Counted from the stretch's first letter, positions 1-10,319 are shown. The stretch is DNA of 64,000 bases from Diploptera punctata (GCA_030220185.1 JASPKZ010010273.1:2711001-2775000), one strand, 5' to 3'. The notes: generated from the letters alone by a model not told the origin. Made by a program: numbers and translations.

Positions 1-39
1 TTCCCATTTATCAAGTCTAACCAATAATTTATAACAAAC

Positions 40-125
40 TCACTGGCTCGTAGGATCATGACCGCGCGTATATAACCTCTTCACACATCTCTATCCTGAG
101 CTAATGTTTTCCAATCATCCCCTAT
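40..125 (-). mobile_element. LINE family A, extreme 3' end fragment
   Basis: On the minus strand this is the last part of the family A reverse-transcriptase ORF and its 3' end. The same text recurs at about 2140-2225, 29800-29880 and 61800-61880. The copy is truncated after about 85 bp. It is identified by cross-match to the longer copies in the window, whose frame ends in residues such as WKTLAQDRDEWRVYVRA. Confidence 0.75.
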
Positions 126-344
126 ACAATCTACAATACTTAGTAGTCATAATCATTTTGCTCTTTATTGTGTCCCAAACTGTAGAGAATTGTTTGAGTA
201 TATCTCAAATTGAAGTCCCTACTGCTACCCTCAGCGCCCTCTTAAAAATTATAACTTTGATTTTGTCTGTTCATTTCAACTCCATAATTTCCATTATTAT
301 AGCATAGACGCTCTCACAGTTGAAGAATAATTTTTTTTCCGAAT

Positions 345-790
345 TATGCACTGGTAATGTTTTAGATTTGTCATATTCTTAGGCATTTCACTTGTCGGTT
401 TCCTAGCCCTCATGACCCTTTCGATATGTCCCGTGCACTTTTCCATTCATTGTTAATGTAAACCCCAAGTAATCAAAACTTTTCATATTCTCTAAACTCT
501 CATCACGATGTGTCCAATTTTCTATTCCACTGAAAACCAGTCTTTTTTTTAATTAATGACTTTAAATTTGTTGACTTTAACAGTAGTCGCCAGGTCGAAC
601 AGTATGTCTTTAGTATATGTAGACTCTTCTGCATACCATTCACTTCAGTGGAACGCGTACACGTACATTATAATAGGGATGCTTGGCTCACTCACTATTG
701 GAACATTGAACTCCTACCTCTAACATCGAACCTACTTCGTCGATAAATAAGTTAAATAGCAGTGGCGAAAAACGCACCACTTTTTACACA
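345..790 (-). pseudogene. Non-LTR reverse transcriptase fragment, broken
   Basis: Conceptual translation of the minus strand gives SPLLFNLFIDEVGSM near 770-725, which matches the palm-domain region just before the catalytic YxDD box of LINE reverse transcriptases. Further on it gives ENMKSFDYLGFTL, the conserved FKYLG-type motif after the catalytic domain. The YxDD stretch itself is unrecognisable and there are several frame breaks. It is a different family from LINE A next door. Dead copy; family uncertain. Confidence 0.65.
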
Positions 791-929
791 GTAAGAAATT
801 AAATTAAATCTAGGTGTTTAGGGCTAAATTTAGTAGAATTTGAAAAAGCAGAAGTGAACAGAAGGTTCGGTGGTTAGTAAGTCTCAATAGGAAATACCTT
901 AGAAGATGAATCGTCATATGTAAAGCATA

Positions 930-2046
930 TATATCACTAGCACTATGGAACCCATAGGTCCATGATCACATGGACATAAAATCTCCATACTTCTCTATTC
1001 TAAGCTAATGTTTTCCAATCATCCCCTGTACAATCTCTTTTCCATAAATCACGATTAATGTTTTTCTTCACATCATTTTTAGTCCACTAATTGGGCGTTT
1101 TCCCTCTGGATTTTCTGTAGTGTTTCCATGCCCCTCTTTCATTCCCCATTAGTGACATATGCCCTTCCCATTGCAGTCTACGAGACTTAATTGTTCTTAT
1201 TATACCTGACTTCCTACAAAGATCATGTAGCTCACTTTTATGCAGTCTTCTCCATTCACCTCTGTGTTCATCTCTCCTTGGTCCAAAAACATTCGTAAGA
1301 ATATTATTACCAATGCTCGTAATCTTTATTCCTCCATTAAAGTTAAAATCCATATTTCATATCCATATAATATAACTGGAAGAATAACAGTTCTATATAT
1401 TTTCAATTTATTGTTTTTGAGAGACGTTGGGACAAGAATAGTCCTTGTAATGCATAATAGCGTATATTTCCAAAATTGACCTTATATTAAATATCTTTGT
1501 GCACTTCATTCCTGTTCGTAATTACTTTTCCTAAGTTTTTGAATTCGACCATTTCTTCAAAACTTCCCTCATTTGTCATTAACTGTGCATTTTCATGATA
1601 TAATGCATTTCTATGCTTGACCATATATTTAATTCTATCTGAGTTTACTTCCAGCCTCAACTTTGTAGTGTTGCTGACTAGTGTGTGCATATTGGCCCTT
1701 AGTATCTCCTCGCTATCGCCTAATAATACTACATCATCAACATAAACTAACAACTTTTTAACGAATAGAATTGTAGGTCTCCTTTGTCCTCTGAAGGTTT
1801 GATGGCTTGCTCAAGTAAAAAAATGAATAGTTGAGGAGATACAGCATCTCCTTGCTTTAACCCATTGTGGATTTCAAAAGTATGTGAAAACACCTTACTC
1901 TTTGTGCCACGTACACACATTCGAGTAAATACAACTCATTTTTTTAGGAATTCCGAACTCTAGCAGGAAACTATAGGCTTATAACTTCTCCCTCTTAATT
2001 GAATCGTATGTCTTTTTGAAGTCTAGATATAGTTGATGCACGGTGC
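930..2046 (-). mobile_element. LINE family A copy with reverse-transcriptase domain
   Basis: This is the fullest LINE A protein remnant in the window. Reading the minus strand from 2046 downward there are, in order, LYLDFKKTYDSI (palm motif), IHNGLKQGDAVSPQLF, the catalytic MLVYVDDVVLLGD (Y-V-DD here, at about 1753-1715), FKNLGKVITNRNEVHKDI, and a C-terminal tail with RTIKSRRLQWEGHMSLMGNERGAWK. Stops and frameshifts separate these blocks, so it is non-functional. It lies just before a second family A copy in the same orientation. Role by family: target-primed reverse transcription in the nucleus. The clade was not assigned; RTE-like is a guess. Confidence 0.88.
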
Positions 2047-2104
2047 CATTTTATTTCAATTTACTTTCTAAAATCTGTTTTATACTAAAAATCTGTTTTA
2101 CTGT

Positions 2105-2520
2105 AGACCTAACTAACTAACTAACTAACTCATTGGCATTATCGAACCCGTAGGTTCATACCCGCGCGGACATAAACTCTCCATTCGTCCCTATCCTGAG
2201 CTAATGTTTTCCAATCATCCCCTCGGTAACCTACTTTCCACATATCATAGTTAATGTTATTCTTCCACCTTATTCTTGGTCTACCAGTTGGGCGTTTTCC
2301 CTCAGGTTTTCCTACATGAGCTTCCATGCACGTCTTTCATTCCCCATTCGTGCCACATGTCCCCCATCGCAGTCTACAAGACTTAACTGTTCTTATTATA
2401 TCTGGCTTCCCATAAAGATCATGCAATTCACTGTTTGTAGTCTTCTCCATTCACCTGTCTGTTCATTTCTCTTAGGTCCAAAAATTGTCCTAACAATTTT
2501 ATTCTCAAATACTCCCTTAA
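2105..2520 (-). mobile_element. LINE family A copy, 3' part, with (TTAG)n tail
   Basis: The minus-strand frame at 2139-2327 contains GKPEGKRPTGRPRIRWKNN and WKTLAQDRDEWRVYVRAGM, the family A C-terminus. The tail at 2108-2131 is a run of TAAC on the plus strand, that is (TTAG)n on the element strand, also seen at 41605-41625 and 55407-55420. The copy continues at 3641, after the TTAA-flanked insert at 2521-3640. Confidence 0.87.
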
Positions 2521-3640
2521 GGGGGGACCAACACCTTTAACCATTAAAAATATGGCAAATTTCAATGTATTTTTCTCAGCAACAATGCTGGTTACAGAAA
2601 TGAAATTTGGTATGTGATATCTATATTACAACGTGAGCATGTTTGTGTACTTAAAGTACAATCTAATTATGGTTAATTAAATATTCAAAATGTCAGCTGA
2701 AAATTTTGCATTGTCTTGCCGTTTCCCTGATAATTTTCTAATCTTCAATATATTTTCATGATTCTTGTTTTATTTTACTCATTAATGTTGTAGCTACAAA
2801 CTATACTACAATTGGTTAATTATATAGAGTGTAAATTTTTTATTTTTCATTTCAAATTGATGTATAGGGCCTACTCATTTTTGTTAAAATTTGCATTAAA
2901 ATATTTTTTTAATAAAAGTGTATAAAACACTGGCTCTTCCAACTCTTTTGTATGGTAGCGAAGTATGGACGTTGAAACAGAAGGATATACAGAGACTTAG
3001 ATCTGCTGAAATGAGATATCTTCGGAGGACTGCAGGATACACACTACTAGATCACAAAAAAAATGAAGACATCTTAGAAGAATTACACATGGAATCTTTA
3101 GAAAACAAAATTTCTGATTATAAGTCAAGATGGATACAACATGTTCATCGAATGGAAGATCACAGAATACCCAAACTAATGTTAAGATATCAACCTGCAG
3201 GAAGAAGAAGACCAGGACGTCCACTCAAAGACTTCTGGATGGTGTTTCTCTTGAGTCCGAAACAGGTCAACAAATGGCCTAAATTCGTGAATGTACTATG
3301 ATGATGATGAAATATAATAGGTACATTACTAATTGTAGTATATTTTATTCATCTCTGTAAACTACATATACATGCAAAATTTCATCTCAATATCTTGAAA
3401 ACTTTGGGAATTATCAAGGAAACCGTATTGAAAAAATGAAGTTACGGAAAACAAGCGACTAACTTTCCGAAGATGTAGGTACCTTCTAAAATTAAAGGAC
3501 TCAATCGAGTGACAGCACTGCAAATTTTTAAACATAACTGGAAAGGTAATAGAGATATCAATGAAAATCTTTCACTAATTTAAAGATGAAGTTTCAATCT
3601 ATATTTAAAAAAAATTGAAAAAATACTTTTTTTTTTACCT
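2521..3640. mobile_element. TTAA-flanked insert in LINE A, itself holding a LINE B fragment
   Basis: The LINE A copy is interrupted exactly at a TTAA: TTAA at 2517-2520 on the left and TTAA at 3641-3644 on the right. Uninterrupted LINE A copies at 30200 and 62180 read ...TTAA(A/T)TAAG across this point. TTAA duplication is the hallmark of piggyBac-type transposition. The insert starts GGGGGGACCAACACC and ends ...TTTTTACCT, and the two ends are not convincing inverted repeats. No transposase is seen. The AT-rich body gives no protein except the LINE fragment at 2916-3311. Confidence 0.55.
2916..3311 (+). mobile_element. LINE family B, C-terminal ORF fragment with ATG-repeat tail
   Basis: Open frame 2918-3301 reads TLALPTLLYGSEVWTLKQ, then RLRSAEMRYLRRTAGYTLLDHKKNEDILEEL, then RWIQHVHRMEDHRIPK and GRRRPGRPLKDF. 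This order (YGSE-W, RRTAGY, W-HV-RM, GRP-R) is the standard C-terminus of a large set of insect LINEs. The ATG repeat at 3297-3311 is the usual simple-repeat 3' tail. A frameshift before the tail replaces the normal last residues. The fragment is 5'-truncated. Confidence 0.85.
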
Positions 3641-3705
3641 TTAAAGTAAGAATCCATGTTTCGCACCCATATAATATAACAGGTAGTTTACTATACACAC
3701 ATTTA
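3641..3705 (-). mobile_element. LINE family A, continuation beyond the TTAA insert
   Basis: The segment reading AGTAAGAATCCATGTTTCGC matches the LINE A copies at 30205-30240 and 62180-62225, directly continuing the text that stops at 2516. It supports the view that 2521-3640 is a later insertion. Confidence 0.75.
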
Positions 3706-3749
3706 TTCTAATTCCACATTGATGATCTCCTATTACGGCGTCAATATAA

Positions 3750-4440
3750 GATTTAAGATTTAAGATTTATTTAGCCTGGTGGAGTTAAGGCCATGTGGCC
3801 TTCTCTTCCACTCACCAGGACAAACATATATTACATCAGAATATAACAATCTTAATTAACTCTAATATTAAACACTAAGTAAAAATTTGATCAAAAGATA
3901 ATATCTAATATATTACGATCTATAATACAACCAGTTAATATTAGTTAAAATTAAGACTAAAACTAATAATAAAATGTATACAAGCAAGACATATTAAATT
4001 GTCCCTGTCTAGTGGATATAAAAAACAGGAAAATAATGAGATATAGAAAACTAATTTTACGATTATACAATATTTAAAACAAAACAAATAAAAATATTTA
4101 TTCTTAATATTATTTACATAAATAATTAAATATATTAATATTGCTAAAAGAATACTATCAGTGAGGTGTATAAGTTAGTTTGTTATTAAATAATTCTTTA
4201 GTTTGTTTTTGAAGGATGTTATAGTTTGACAGTCTCTGACATAGGGTGGAAGGGAATTCCATGTTTTGGTAAGTGACACCGTAAAAGATAATGAATAATA
4301 TACAGTGTGATGAGGCGGGATATAAAGGACAATGTGCTGATGGGATCGAGTGTCAAGATTATGTGTGTCGGATAGTCTGATGAAGCGGCGTGATAAATAA
4401 TATAGGGAGTAACTCTGGATACTAACATATTTGTTAGAAT
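3750..4440 (-). mobile_element. LINE family F, 3' end copy 1
   Basis: The minus strand carries a decayed C-terminus (ILHTSSPNYLSRHF..., DTRSHQH, IPPHHTVYYSLSFTVS, TWNSLPS), as read best in the copy at 13536-14545. This is the WNSLP-type end of jockey/CR1-like LINEs. Then comes a 3' UTR ending in a box with CTCCACCAGGCTAAATAAAT and a TAAATCT repeat tail at 3750-3772. Two more copies lie at 10320 and 13536, and a relative in plus orientation at 4925. Confidence 0.8.
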
Positions 4441-4454
4441 TTTATACGAAGTAG

Positions 4455-4720
4455 AAAGTAATCAGATGCTCCTGTTGTTGTTGATGATGATGTTGTTGCA
4501 ATAAGTTGTATCTCTTTTCTTATAGATTGGTACGATATTGATTCTTAATTCATTTGAAAGAATCTCTTTTTCCCAAATCATATTAAGCAACTGACGTATC
4601 TTGTACATAAACTTCTCTCCCCCCGAATTTATCAGTTCTGCTGGGATTCCATCTGAACCTAATGCTTTATACATTTTTAATATTTCTATCACCATTTAAA
4701 CCTGTAATGCACATGGTTCT
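4455..4720 (-). pseudogene. LINE reverse-transcriptase N-terminal palm fragment
   Basis: The minus-strand frame 4462-4695 reads KALGSDGIPAELINSGGEK, then IWEKEILSNELRINIVPIYKKRD, then CNN. This is the canonical K-PG-DGIP-E motif followed by the W-P-YKKGD-CNNYRGI region of non-LTR reverse transcriptases. The ORF is cut off before the catalytic box. It may be part of the same family as the plus-strand copy at 5410. Non-functional. Confidence 0.8.
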
Positions 4721-4724
4721 GTGG

Positions 4725-4865
4725 CTAATATTTATTTTATGTAGGCTTACATTCATTATTTAAATGAACATATGGCAGTTTGAGAAATTTTCGGCGAATT
4801 GTAAGTAATCAAAATGTGGCAACTCGAAGGTTTGAATTAGGATCTGTTTGAAATTGAGAGGAAGA
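4725..4865 (+). repeat. Unclassified interspersed repeat, uninterrupted copy
   Basis: The text from GAACATATGGCAGTTTGAGA through GGATCTGTTTGA is repeated in two pieces at 6535-6585 and 7572-7625, where a segment of about 990 bp separates the halves. No coding potential is seen. It serves as the empty-site comparator for the insertion at 6586-7571. Confidence 0.55.
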
Positions 4866-4924
4866 AAAATTTTAAACATTAACTGCGTACCAACTATATA
4901 CAGCATTCTATAAATAATCATCTA

Positions 4925-5162
4925 GGAAGCTACTTACTTTATTTTATATTATTTTACTTTTATTATATTCCATGTTTTTGTTAGTATTAGCTAGTATTAG
5001 ATCACATCATCATTGTATTTTGTTTAGTCTGTATTTTAATAATATCTTAAAATTGTAAAAAGCATGTAATTGTTTATATAATACTATTAATCGCTGGTTG
5101 AGTGGGAGAGAAGTCCTTGTGGCCTTAACTCTGCCAGCTAAAATAAATCATTATTATTATCC
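4925..5162 (+). mobile_element. LINE family F-like 3' UTR, plus orientation
   Basis: The box at about 5098-5148 (GAGTGGGAGAGAAGTCC, TGTGGCCTTAACTCTGCCAG, then AAATAAATC) is the reverse complement of the conserved 3' end of the family F copies. It is followed by an ATT tail. The 240 bp upstream are AT-rich UTR without an ORF. Confidence 0.65.
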
Positions 5163-5409
5163 GTATGCTTTGAACAGTTTACTAAAACGTGAAAATTCAA
5201 ATATCAAACAAGAAGCGTATTCACTTAAACTTAAAACAATGCGTTTGTGTTATCCATAAATGTAGAAATGAAAATTTGAAGAAACCTTAAGCGAAAATTT
5301 TGAAAAGATTCAAATTCCAGGCTTCTTATGTCTATTTTGAATAATTTGGTGTAAGTTTATACCGTATAATAAGAGATTCTATTAAGTGTTCATCACTCTT
5401 ACAAATATT

Positions 5410-6073
5410 TCTTGGAAGAGTTATTATATTTTAACAGAGAATGTTTCACTTTTTAAATAATATGGTTGTATTGCATCTTGAGCAAGTGGAGAGCTTCAAA
5501 TATTTGGGTTGTACTATCAGTAGCAACATGAACTGCGGTCAAGAAGTAAAGCAGAGGATAGCAATGGCAAAAGTAGCTTTCAACAAGAAGAGAAGCATTT
5601 TCTGCGGACCTTTGGCAAAAGAATTAAGGAAGAGGCTAGTGAAGTGCTTTGTGTGGAGTGTAGCATTGTATGGTGCAGAGACTTGGACGTTACGACGGAA
5701 TGAGGAAAAGCGACTGGAAGCTTTTGAGATGTGGATATGGAGAAGAATGGAACATATAAAATGGACAGACAAAGTAAGAAATAAAGATGTGCTAGACAGA
5801 GTGGGTGAAAGAAGAATAATGCTAGAACTCATAAAGAAGAGGAAAAGAAATTGGATTGGCCATTGGCTAAGAAGAAACTGCCTGCTGAAGGATGCTTTAG
5901 AAGGAATAGTCAACTGAAGGAAAGTTAGAGGCAGAAAAAGACTTCAGATGATAGACAATATTAAAATAAATGGTTTGTATGCAGATACAAAAAGGAAAGC
6001 TGAGTTAAGGAAAGAGTGGAGAATGCTGAGTTTGCAGTGAAAGACCTGCTCTTGAGCAGAACACTATGAATGA
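5410..6073 (+). mobile_element. LINE family D 3' part; ORF fragment 5441-5917
   Basis: The 158-residue frame 5441-5917 reads QVESFKYLGCTISSNMNCGQEVKQRIAMAK, then LVKCFVWSVALYGAETWTLRR, then RIMLELIKKRKRNWIGHWLRR. This is the region from the FKYLG motif to the RNA-binding C-terminus of LINE reverse transcriptases. The catalytic domain is lost by 5' truncation and a stop at 5915 interrupts it. The frame resumes as LRKEWRMLSLQ near 6003-6037, the usual end of this family. The Met at 5441 is not a true start. Confidence 0.85.
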
Positions 6074-6085
6074 ATATTGCATCTT

Positions 6086-6408
6086 GTGTCCACCGCTGTG
6101 GTCTCGAGGTAGCGTGCTGCCTTGTCACGCAGCGGGCCCGGGTTCGATCCCCGGTCGGGGCAGTTTTCTGGGTGAGGTTTTTATCGGGGTTTTTTCTCAC
6201 CTGTAAGACAAATGTCAGGAAAACTTTAAGGCCCAAACGGTCCCCGAAATCATATGGCCATCATCATCATCATCATCCTTCACCGGTGTGGAAAGCAACG
6301 GGAAGCTACCACACCTACAATTCCCTAGTAAAGCTGCAACCATAGCATGAAAATGCTATGATTGCAGTGAAGGACCTGCCTTCGGGCAGAATTACTATGG
6401 ATGAATGG
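6086..6408 (+). mobile_element. SINE1, tRNA-derived, complete copy with 12-bp target-site duplication
   Basis: The head at 6088-6155 has pol III boxes: an A-box-like TGGTCTCGAGGTAGCGTGC and a B box GGGTTCGATCCCCGG. The body includes CCTGTAAGACAAATGTCAGG, a CATCAT run, and a 3' half ending GGGCAGAATTACTATGGATG. It is flanked by ATATTGCATCTT at 6074-6085 and 6409-6420, a clear target-site duplication. It landed at the 3' end of LINE D. Other copies: 46796 and 59014 (minus). Copies at 33393 and 52058 share the head but have a different tail. Confidence 0.92.
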
Positions 6409-6585
6409 ATATTGCATCTTATTGTAGTATCAATTAACCTTTTTTTTTTGTTTCCTTAACGTGATAACTAGGAGTTATACTGGTTCACTGATGCACTTGG
6501 TTTTGTGACTGTTTATTTTATGCGTAAGAATTAGATAAATGAACATGTGGAAGTTTGAGATTTTCGGCGAATTGTATGTAACCAA

Positions 6586-7571
6586 TAAGGCTAAATATTA
6601 ACATGCATAATATGTACATATTTATGTATTAACACTCGTATTATGTAAAATATGTAAGACTATGTCAAATTTCCTTAAAATATGTAATATTAAACGCATT
6701 AAAATTTAATTTTAGTAAAAATGTTATATTAAACATTAACTCTAATACAGACCAAATTTGAAGAAATAGGACTCTGTTAAAATGCTTGACAACATTATAA
6801 GAAAGGTGTTGTATTGTTTATATTGTAAAGTCGTCCCACTTCGGGGTATTGGGAGATTAATGCTCCATCTTTCTAGACATTGAGCACGAGGTATCAGCCT
6901 TGTGTGATAGCCGCCGTTACTCCTACAACATAGTATGGTATTAATTTTTGTTAGAGGCTGAGTCGACCCCAGGTCATGATGCTGCCACGAGGTTAAGCAG
7001 TTTAAAAATCCTGACCCCATCCGGTCTCGAACCTCGACCTTCCAGCTTGTAGGATATTTCCTTAACTAACTATACCACTGCATGTTCCCTATATATTTCT
7101 ACTGTTTCATTCATAAACAGTGTAGATCGTTCAAGTTTTAAAAGAGACCTTGTAATGTGAAACCCTATATCCGAGTCTTCAGAGTCTTCCTGCATCTATA
7201 TTTATCGTATCTATGAAATGGAATTCTTCTTTGACCGTTTCTCAGCAGCTTGTGCACAGTGTTGGAAGAACTGTTTCAATGTAAAATTAGGTAGGCCTAT
7301 GTGAGTTTTGTTTTGAATGTAAAATATTGTCACACAGACTGTTTTAAATTATTTTCCACTTACGAAGCTTAGTTTATTTGACAGAATACGTAGTTTTACA
7401 TAAAAATGTTTAAAATATGTAAAAATATGTAATTATAATCAAATATATAAAAATATGTACTGTAATGAAAAATTTCCATATATGATAAGTAAGTTTCTAA
7501 TTCGTGGACATTTATAAATTTTAGCCACGTATAAGCATAGGGAAAGGATGTGTAATTACATAGAAATTCTA
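6586..7571. mobile_element. AT-rich unclassified insertion splitting a repeat
   Basis: Compared with 4725-4865, the repeat is split here: the left half stops near GTAACCAATAAG and the right half resumes at AGTAATCAAAATATGG. The insert is rich in the phrase AATATGTAA at both ends (6600-6690 and 7400-7460) and holds a SINE-like segment at 6815-7088. No transposase or RT is found. The exact boundaries are approximate. Confidence 0.4.
6815..7088 (-). mobile_element. SINE5, tRNA-headed, minus strand
   Basis: On the minus strand, starting near 7085, there is AGTGGTATAGTTAGTTAAGG (A-box region) and GGTCGAGGTTCGAGACC (B box) at the expected spacing. The body ends in a block with CCCCGAAGTGGGACGAC near 6845-6830. 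It is a single copy here, so family status rests on the tRNA-like head alone. Confidence 0.6.
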
Positions 7572-7882
7572 GGTTTAGTAATCAAAATATGGCATCTCGA
7601 GGGTTTGAATTAAGATCAGTTTGAGGCGCTAAGTTTGAAACTATTATGCAGCTGGTCTTACGAACCGAAGGTCTTATTAAACGGAATCTACTGCGCTACA
7701 ACGATGTAGATGATAGTAATTTGCTGCAGAGACGATAGTTAAGCTGAAGTATTATGTAGTTAAACCGTCAAGTGTGATTTGCTGTGACATCACTTAATTC
7801 TTTTGAGCTCTCAGCTACTAGAAGTGTGTAGACTAGCATTGATAGCACTTCATTTACGTGTGATTTGTTACAGCATGTATAT

Positions 7883-8215
7883 CCCGCGCATTAGCCGAGC
7901 GCTTTAAGGCTTTGTACTTTGGTGCAGAACTACGGGGCTTCCATTAGTTCCTGTCCCCAAGGGGAAGAAATATTCTAATGGAATTTCGGTCAATATGGAT
8001 CCGATTCCCACCCAGCACCATGAGGAATTTGGGTAGCTACAATAAGTGGGGCTGCAAATCGAGAAAAAGCAGTTATATATGTTGGGGGACCAGATGTGTT
8101 GATCACATGTCACCCCTACACAGGCTGGACGATCATCTACTTCTGTAATTGAGACATGTGGACGTGAGGCCAGCATCCGACTGATAGGCCAAGGACCTTC
8201 CAGGCCTGTTACGCC
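7883..8215 (+). mobile_element. SINE2, tRNA-derived, copy 1
   Basis: The head CCCGCGCATTAGCCGAGCG resembles a Leu/Ser-type tRNA 5' half (A box). The body repeats in five places: a block with GGAATTTCGGTCAATATGG, CCCACCCAGCACCATGAGG, GGGTAGCTACAATAAGT, then CATGTCACCCCTACAC and a 3' end at AGGCCTGTTACGCC. The other copies are at 12978 and 44309 (plus) and 55061 and 57624 (minus). The target-site duplication is unclear for this copy. Confidence 0.85.
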
Positions 8216-8935
8216 ATGGAGTATATCAGTTTTTTCTTATGTATTTTTATGTCTGATGAAAAAGATCTGAAATACTCTGTAAAAAAAGAGCAGAATTTAA
8301 AACTGAGATCAAAATACTAAAGTAGTTAATTAAAGAGTTAAGTAAGAATATTATTTTCCATTTGATCTTATTTATAGAGCTTTGATATTATGGTCATATC
8401 TCGTCTTGAAATCTTCACTATGTCTAGGCCTAATTTTAATTATTTTAACAAGACGAATTTTATGTAGATGCTTTTGATATCCACATGGTGCTTGAAGAAT
8501 AGTTGGTCCCTAAAGTTTCCAGAAATGCATCATACATGTGAGGAAAACCTCGAAATAAACCCCATCCTTGGATATAATCCGGGCCCGCTGCGTCTGAGAA
8601 ATTGGCATTACTCTTAGACGTAGGGCATGAAATGATTTGTAAAGATAAATTAAGCAATTAAAAAAATTAATCCTTTTCTATATGGCCCATATAATTTTAG
8701 ATCACGTAATATAACTCACCATGTGTATCAAATTCGAGTTTCTCCTCGAAGAAGCCCTAACACTTCAAGGGACACAAGAACTTACTCTCTCATTAATTTA
8801 TTATCATTAAAAAAACTAAGCTTATGGAAGTCAATTCACTTAAAGATGAATCCTGCAAGTGGCGGCAAGTAATCTGTCTAGAGAATATTGCGTGATGCAG
8901 ATTCACAATAATAGTAATAGTAGTAGTAGTGGAAT
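8216..8935. other. No gene; possible SINE scrap at 8535-8620
   Basis: AT-rich sequence without a supportable ORF. At 8535-8620 a short minus-strand segment (GTGAGGAAAACCTCG then CCGGGCCCGCTGCGT) resembles the B-box flank of SINE1 but is too decayed to call firmly. Confidence 0.4.
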
Positions 8936-9031
8936 TTGATATATTTAATATACATACATATATATATGTTATAACTATATTTTTGACATTTGGCAACGAA
9001 GGCAAATATGATATTAAAAGGAAAATGAATG

Positions 9032-9103
9032 CTTGAGTCGCGATTTGAAGCCGAGTCTCTAAACTCTGTACGTTTAGCGCTCTAACCAACTGAGCTACTC
9101 AAG
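9032..9103 (-). tRNA. tRNA-like sequence, left arm of inverted dimer, degenerate
   Basis: The reverse complement is the partner of 9498-9569 with a few substitutions, including T-arm changes (GGCTTCAAATCGCGA) that break the T stem. The acceptor ends CTTGAGT and ACTCAAG still pair. Probably a pseudogene or SINE-type pol III promoter rather than a working tRNA. Confidence 0.5.
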
Positions 9104-9497
9104 AATTCCAACACAAACATACATTTTTCTTATATATGTAGTATTCTCAATTCACAAAGAGGTAGTGGGAATTCGTTCCAACACCATGTAGTGGCCAACA
9201 CAACAATTAAGCAATTTTTAAAGAGAATATTTACTTTATAGCAGTAACGCTTGTATATTTAGATAGCATTCATTTTTCTTTTCATATCATATTTGCCTTC
9301 ATTGCCAAATGTCAAAAATATAGTTATAACATCTAAATATACAAGCGTTACTGCTATAAAGTAAATATTCTCTTTAAAAATTGCTTAACTGTTATGTTGG
9401 TCACTAGATGGTGTTGGAACGAATTCCCACTACCTCTTGTGTGAATTGAGAATACTACATATATACCGTAAGAAAAATGTATGTTTGTGTTGGAATA

Positions 9498-9569
9498 CTT
9501 GAGTGGCTCAGTTGGTTAGAGCGCTAAACGTACAGAGTTTAGAGACTCGGGTTCAAATCCCGACTCAAG
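9498..9569 (+). tRNA. tRNA-like gene, right arm of inverted dimer
   Basis: A cloverleaf can be drawn: acceptor CTTGAGT/ACTCAAG (7 bp), D stem GCTC/GAGC, anticodon stem CTAAA/TTTAG, T arm around GGGTTCAAATCCC. The anticodon loop would be 9 nt (CGTACAGAG), or 7 nt if the stem is extended to 6 bp. The isotype is therefore not assigned. Both pol III boxes are good. Its position at a fixed place in a repeated unit argues for a tRNA-derived repeat. Confidence 0.55.
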
Positions 9570-9600
9570 CATTCATTTTCTTTTCATATTATATATATAC

Positions 9601-9603
<3 letters not shown>

Positions 9604-9651
<48 letters not shown>
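9604..9651. repeat. (TA)n microsatellite
   Basis: About 24 TA units, directly after the inverted tRNA dimer. Confidence 0.97.
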
Positions 9652-9656
<5 letters not shown>

Positions 9657-9898
9657 ATTATATTAGCAATGCGCATAGGTTCGTTTGGCTGTTTTATGCA
9701 CAGTTCTGTTCCACGATTGAAGAACAATATATAAATAATTTCACTACATACACGCACATCTACATCTCTCTATAATCCAAGAACCTATCTAGACATATCT
9801 CATTCTAGCACGACTTCGTTTTTTTTAATTAAAATTTAGGCACACAACAAGCTAAAAGAAAAACACAAACACATTCCCCCTACATACACTATACTATA

Positions 9899-9901
<3 letters not shown>

Positions 9902-9948
<47 letters not shown>
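9902..9948. repeat. (TA)n microsatellite
   Basis: About 23 TA units. The sequence between this and the preceding TA run, and onward to 10319, shows no gene. Confidence 0.97.
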
Positions 9949-9950
<2 letters not shown>

Positions 9951-10319
9951 TTTAAGGCTCTTCAACTAAGACAACTTAATAAATAATGCAATTGAAGATC
10001 GGAAACAAAAACATATTGAAGTTCTGATTATTAATAACACATTTCTTCGTTAAACGCAATTTTACCATCTCTGAATTTAATTATTGTGCCCAAATGTGCA
10101 CATTTAGACTGCTTCTAAGAGATATCAACGCGTCAATCTCCCATGATCTGACCTAAGAAGTCTCTAAGGTAGCAATTGTAATCCAAGTTGTTCTGTATCT
10201 CTAAACATTCTATAATAGTTTGTCAATTTACCTACTCATTGCACATAGTTGACGCACAATAAATAATTAATAATAATAGGTATCATTGCAGCCAATGTCC
10301 ATGTAGAAAGAACTGTTTT

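Larger units (their letters stand above)
8936..9590. repeat. Inverted dimer of a tRNA-bearing repeat unit
   Basis: Two copies of a unit of about 300 bp face away from each other. Each runs through a spacer with TATACAAGCGTTACTGC, GGAACGAATTCCCACTACCT and ATGTATGTTTGTGTTGGAAT into a tRNA-like gene, then into GCATTCATTTTC. The left unit is on the minus strand (tRNA at 9032-9103) and the right on the plus strand (9498-9569). The centre, 9255-9325, carries the segment ending AAAAATATAGTTATAAC that also follows the left tRNA. The right end runs into a TA microsatellite. The same architecture, with unrelated sequence, appears at 22853-23524. Confidence 0.8.

Noticed and set aside
8252..8290. Hammerhead-ribozyme-like CTGATGA ... 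GAAA
   Set aside because: The core words occur in order, but there is no stem II hairpin between them and no UH cleavage triplet after the short stem III. The tRNA-bearing units were also checked and lack the core.
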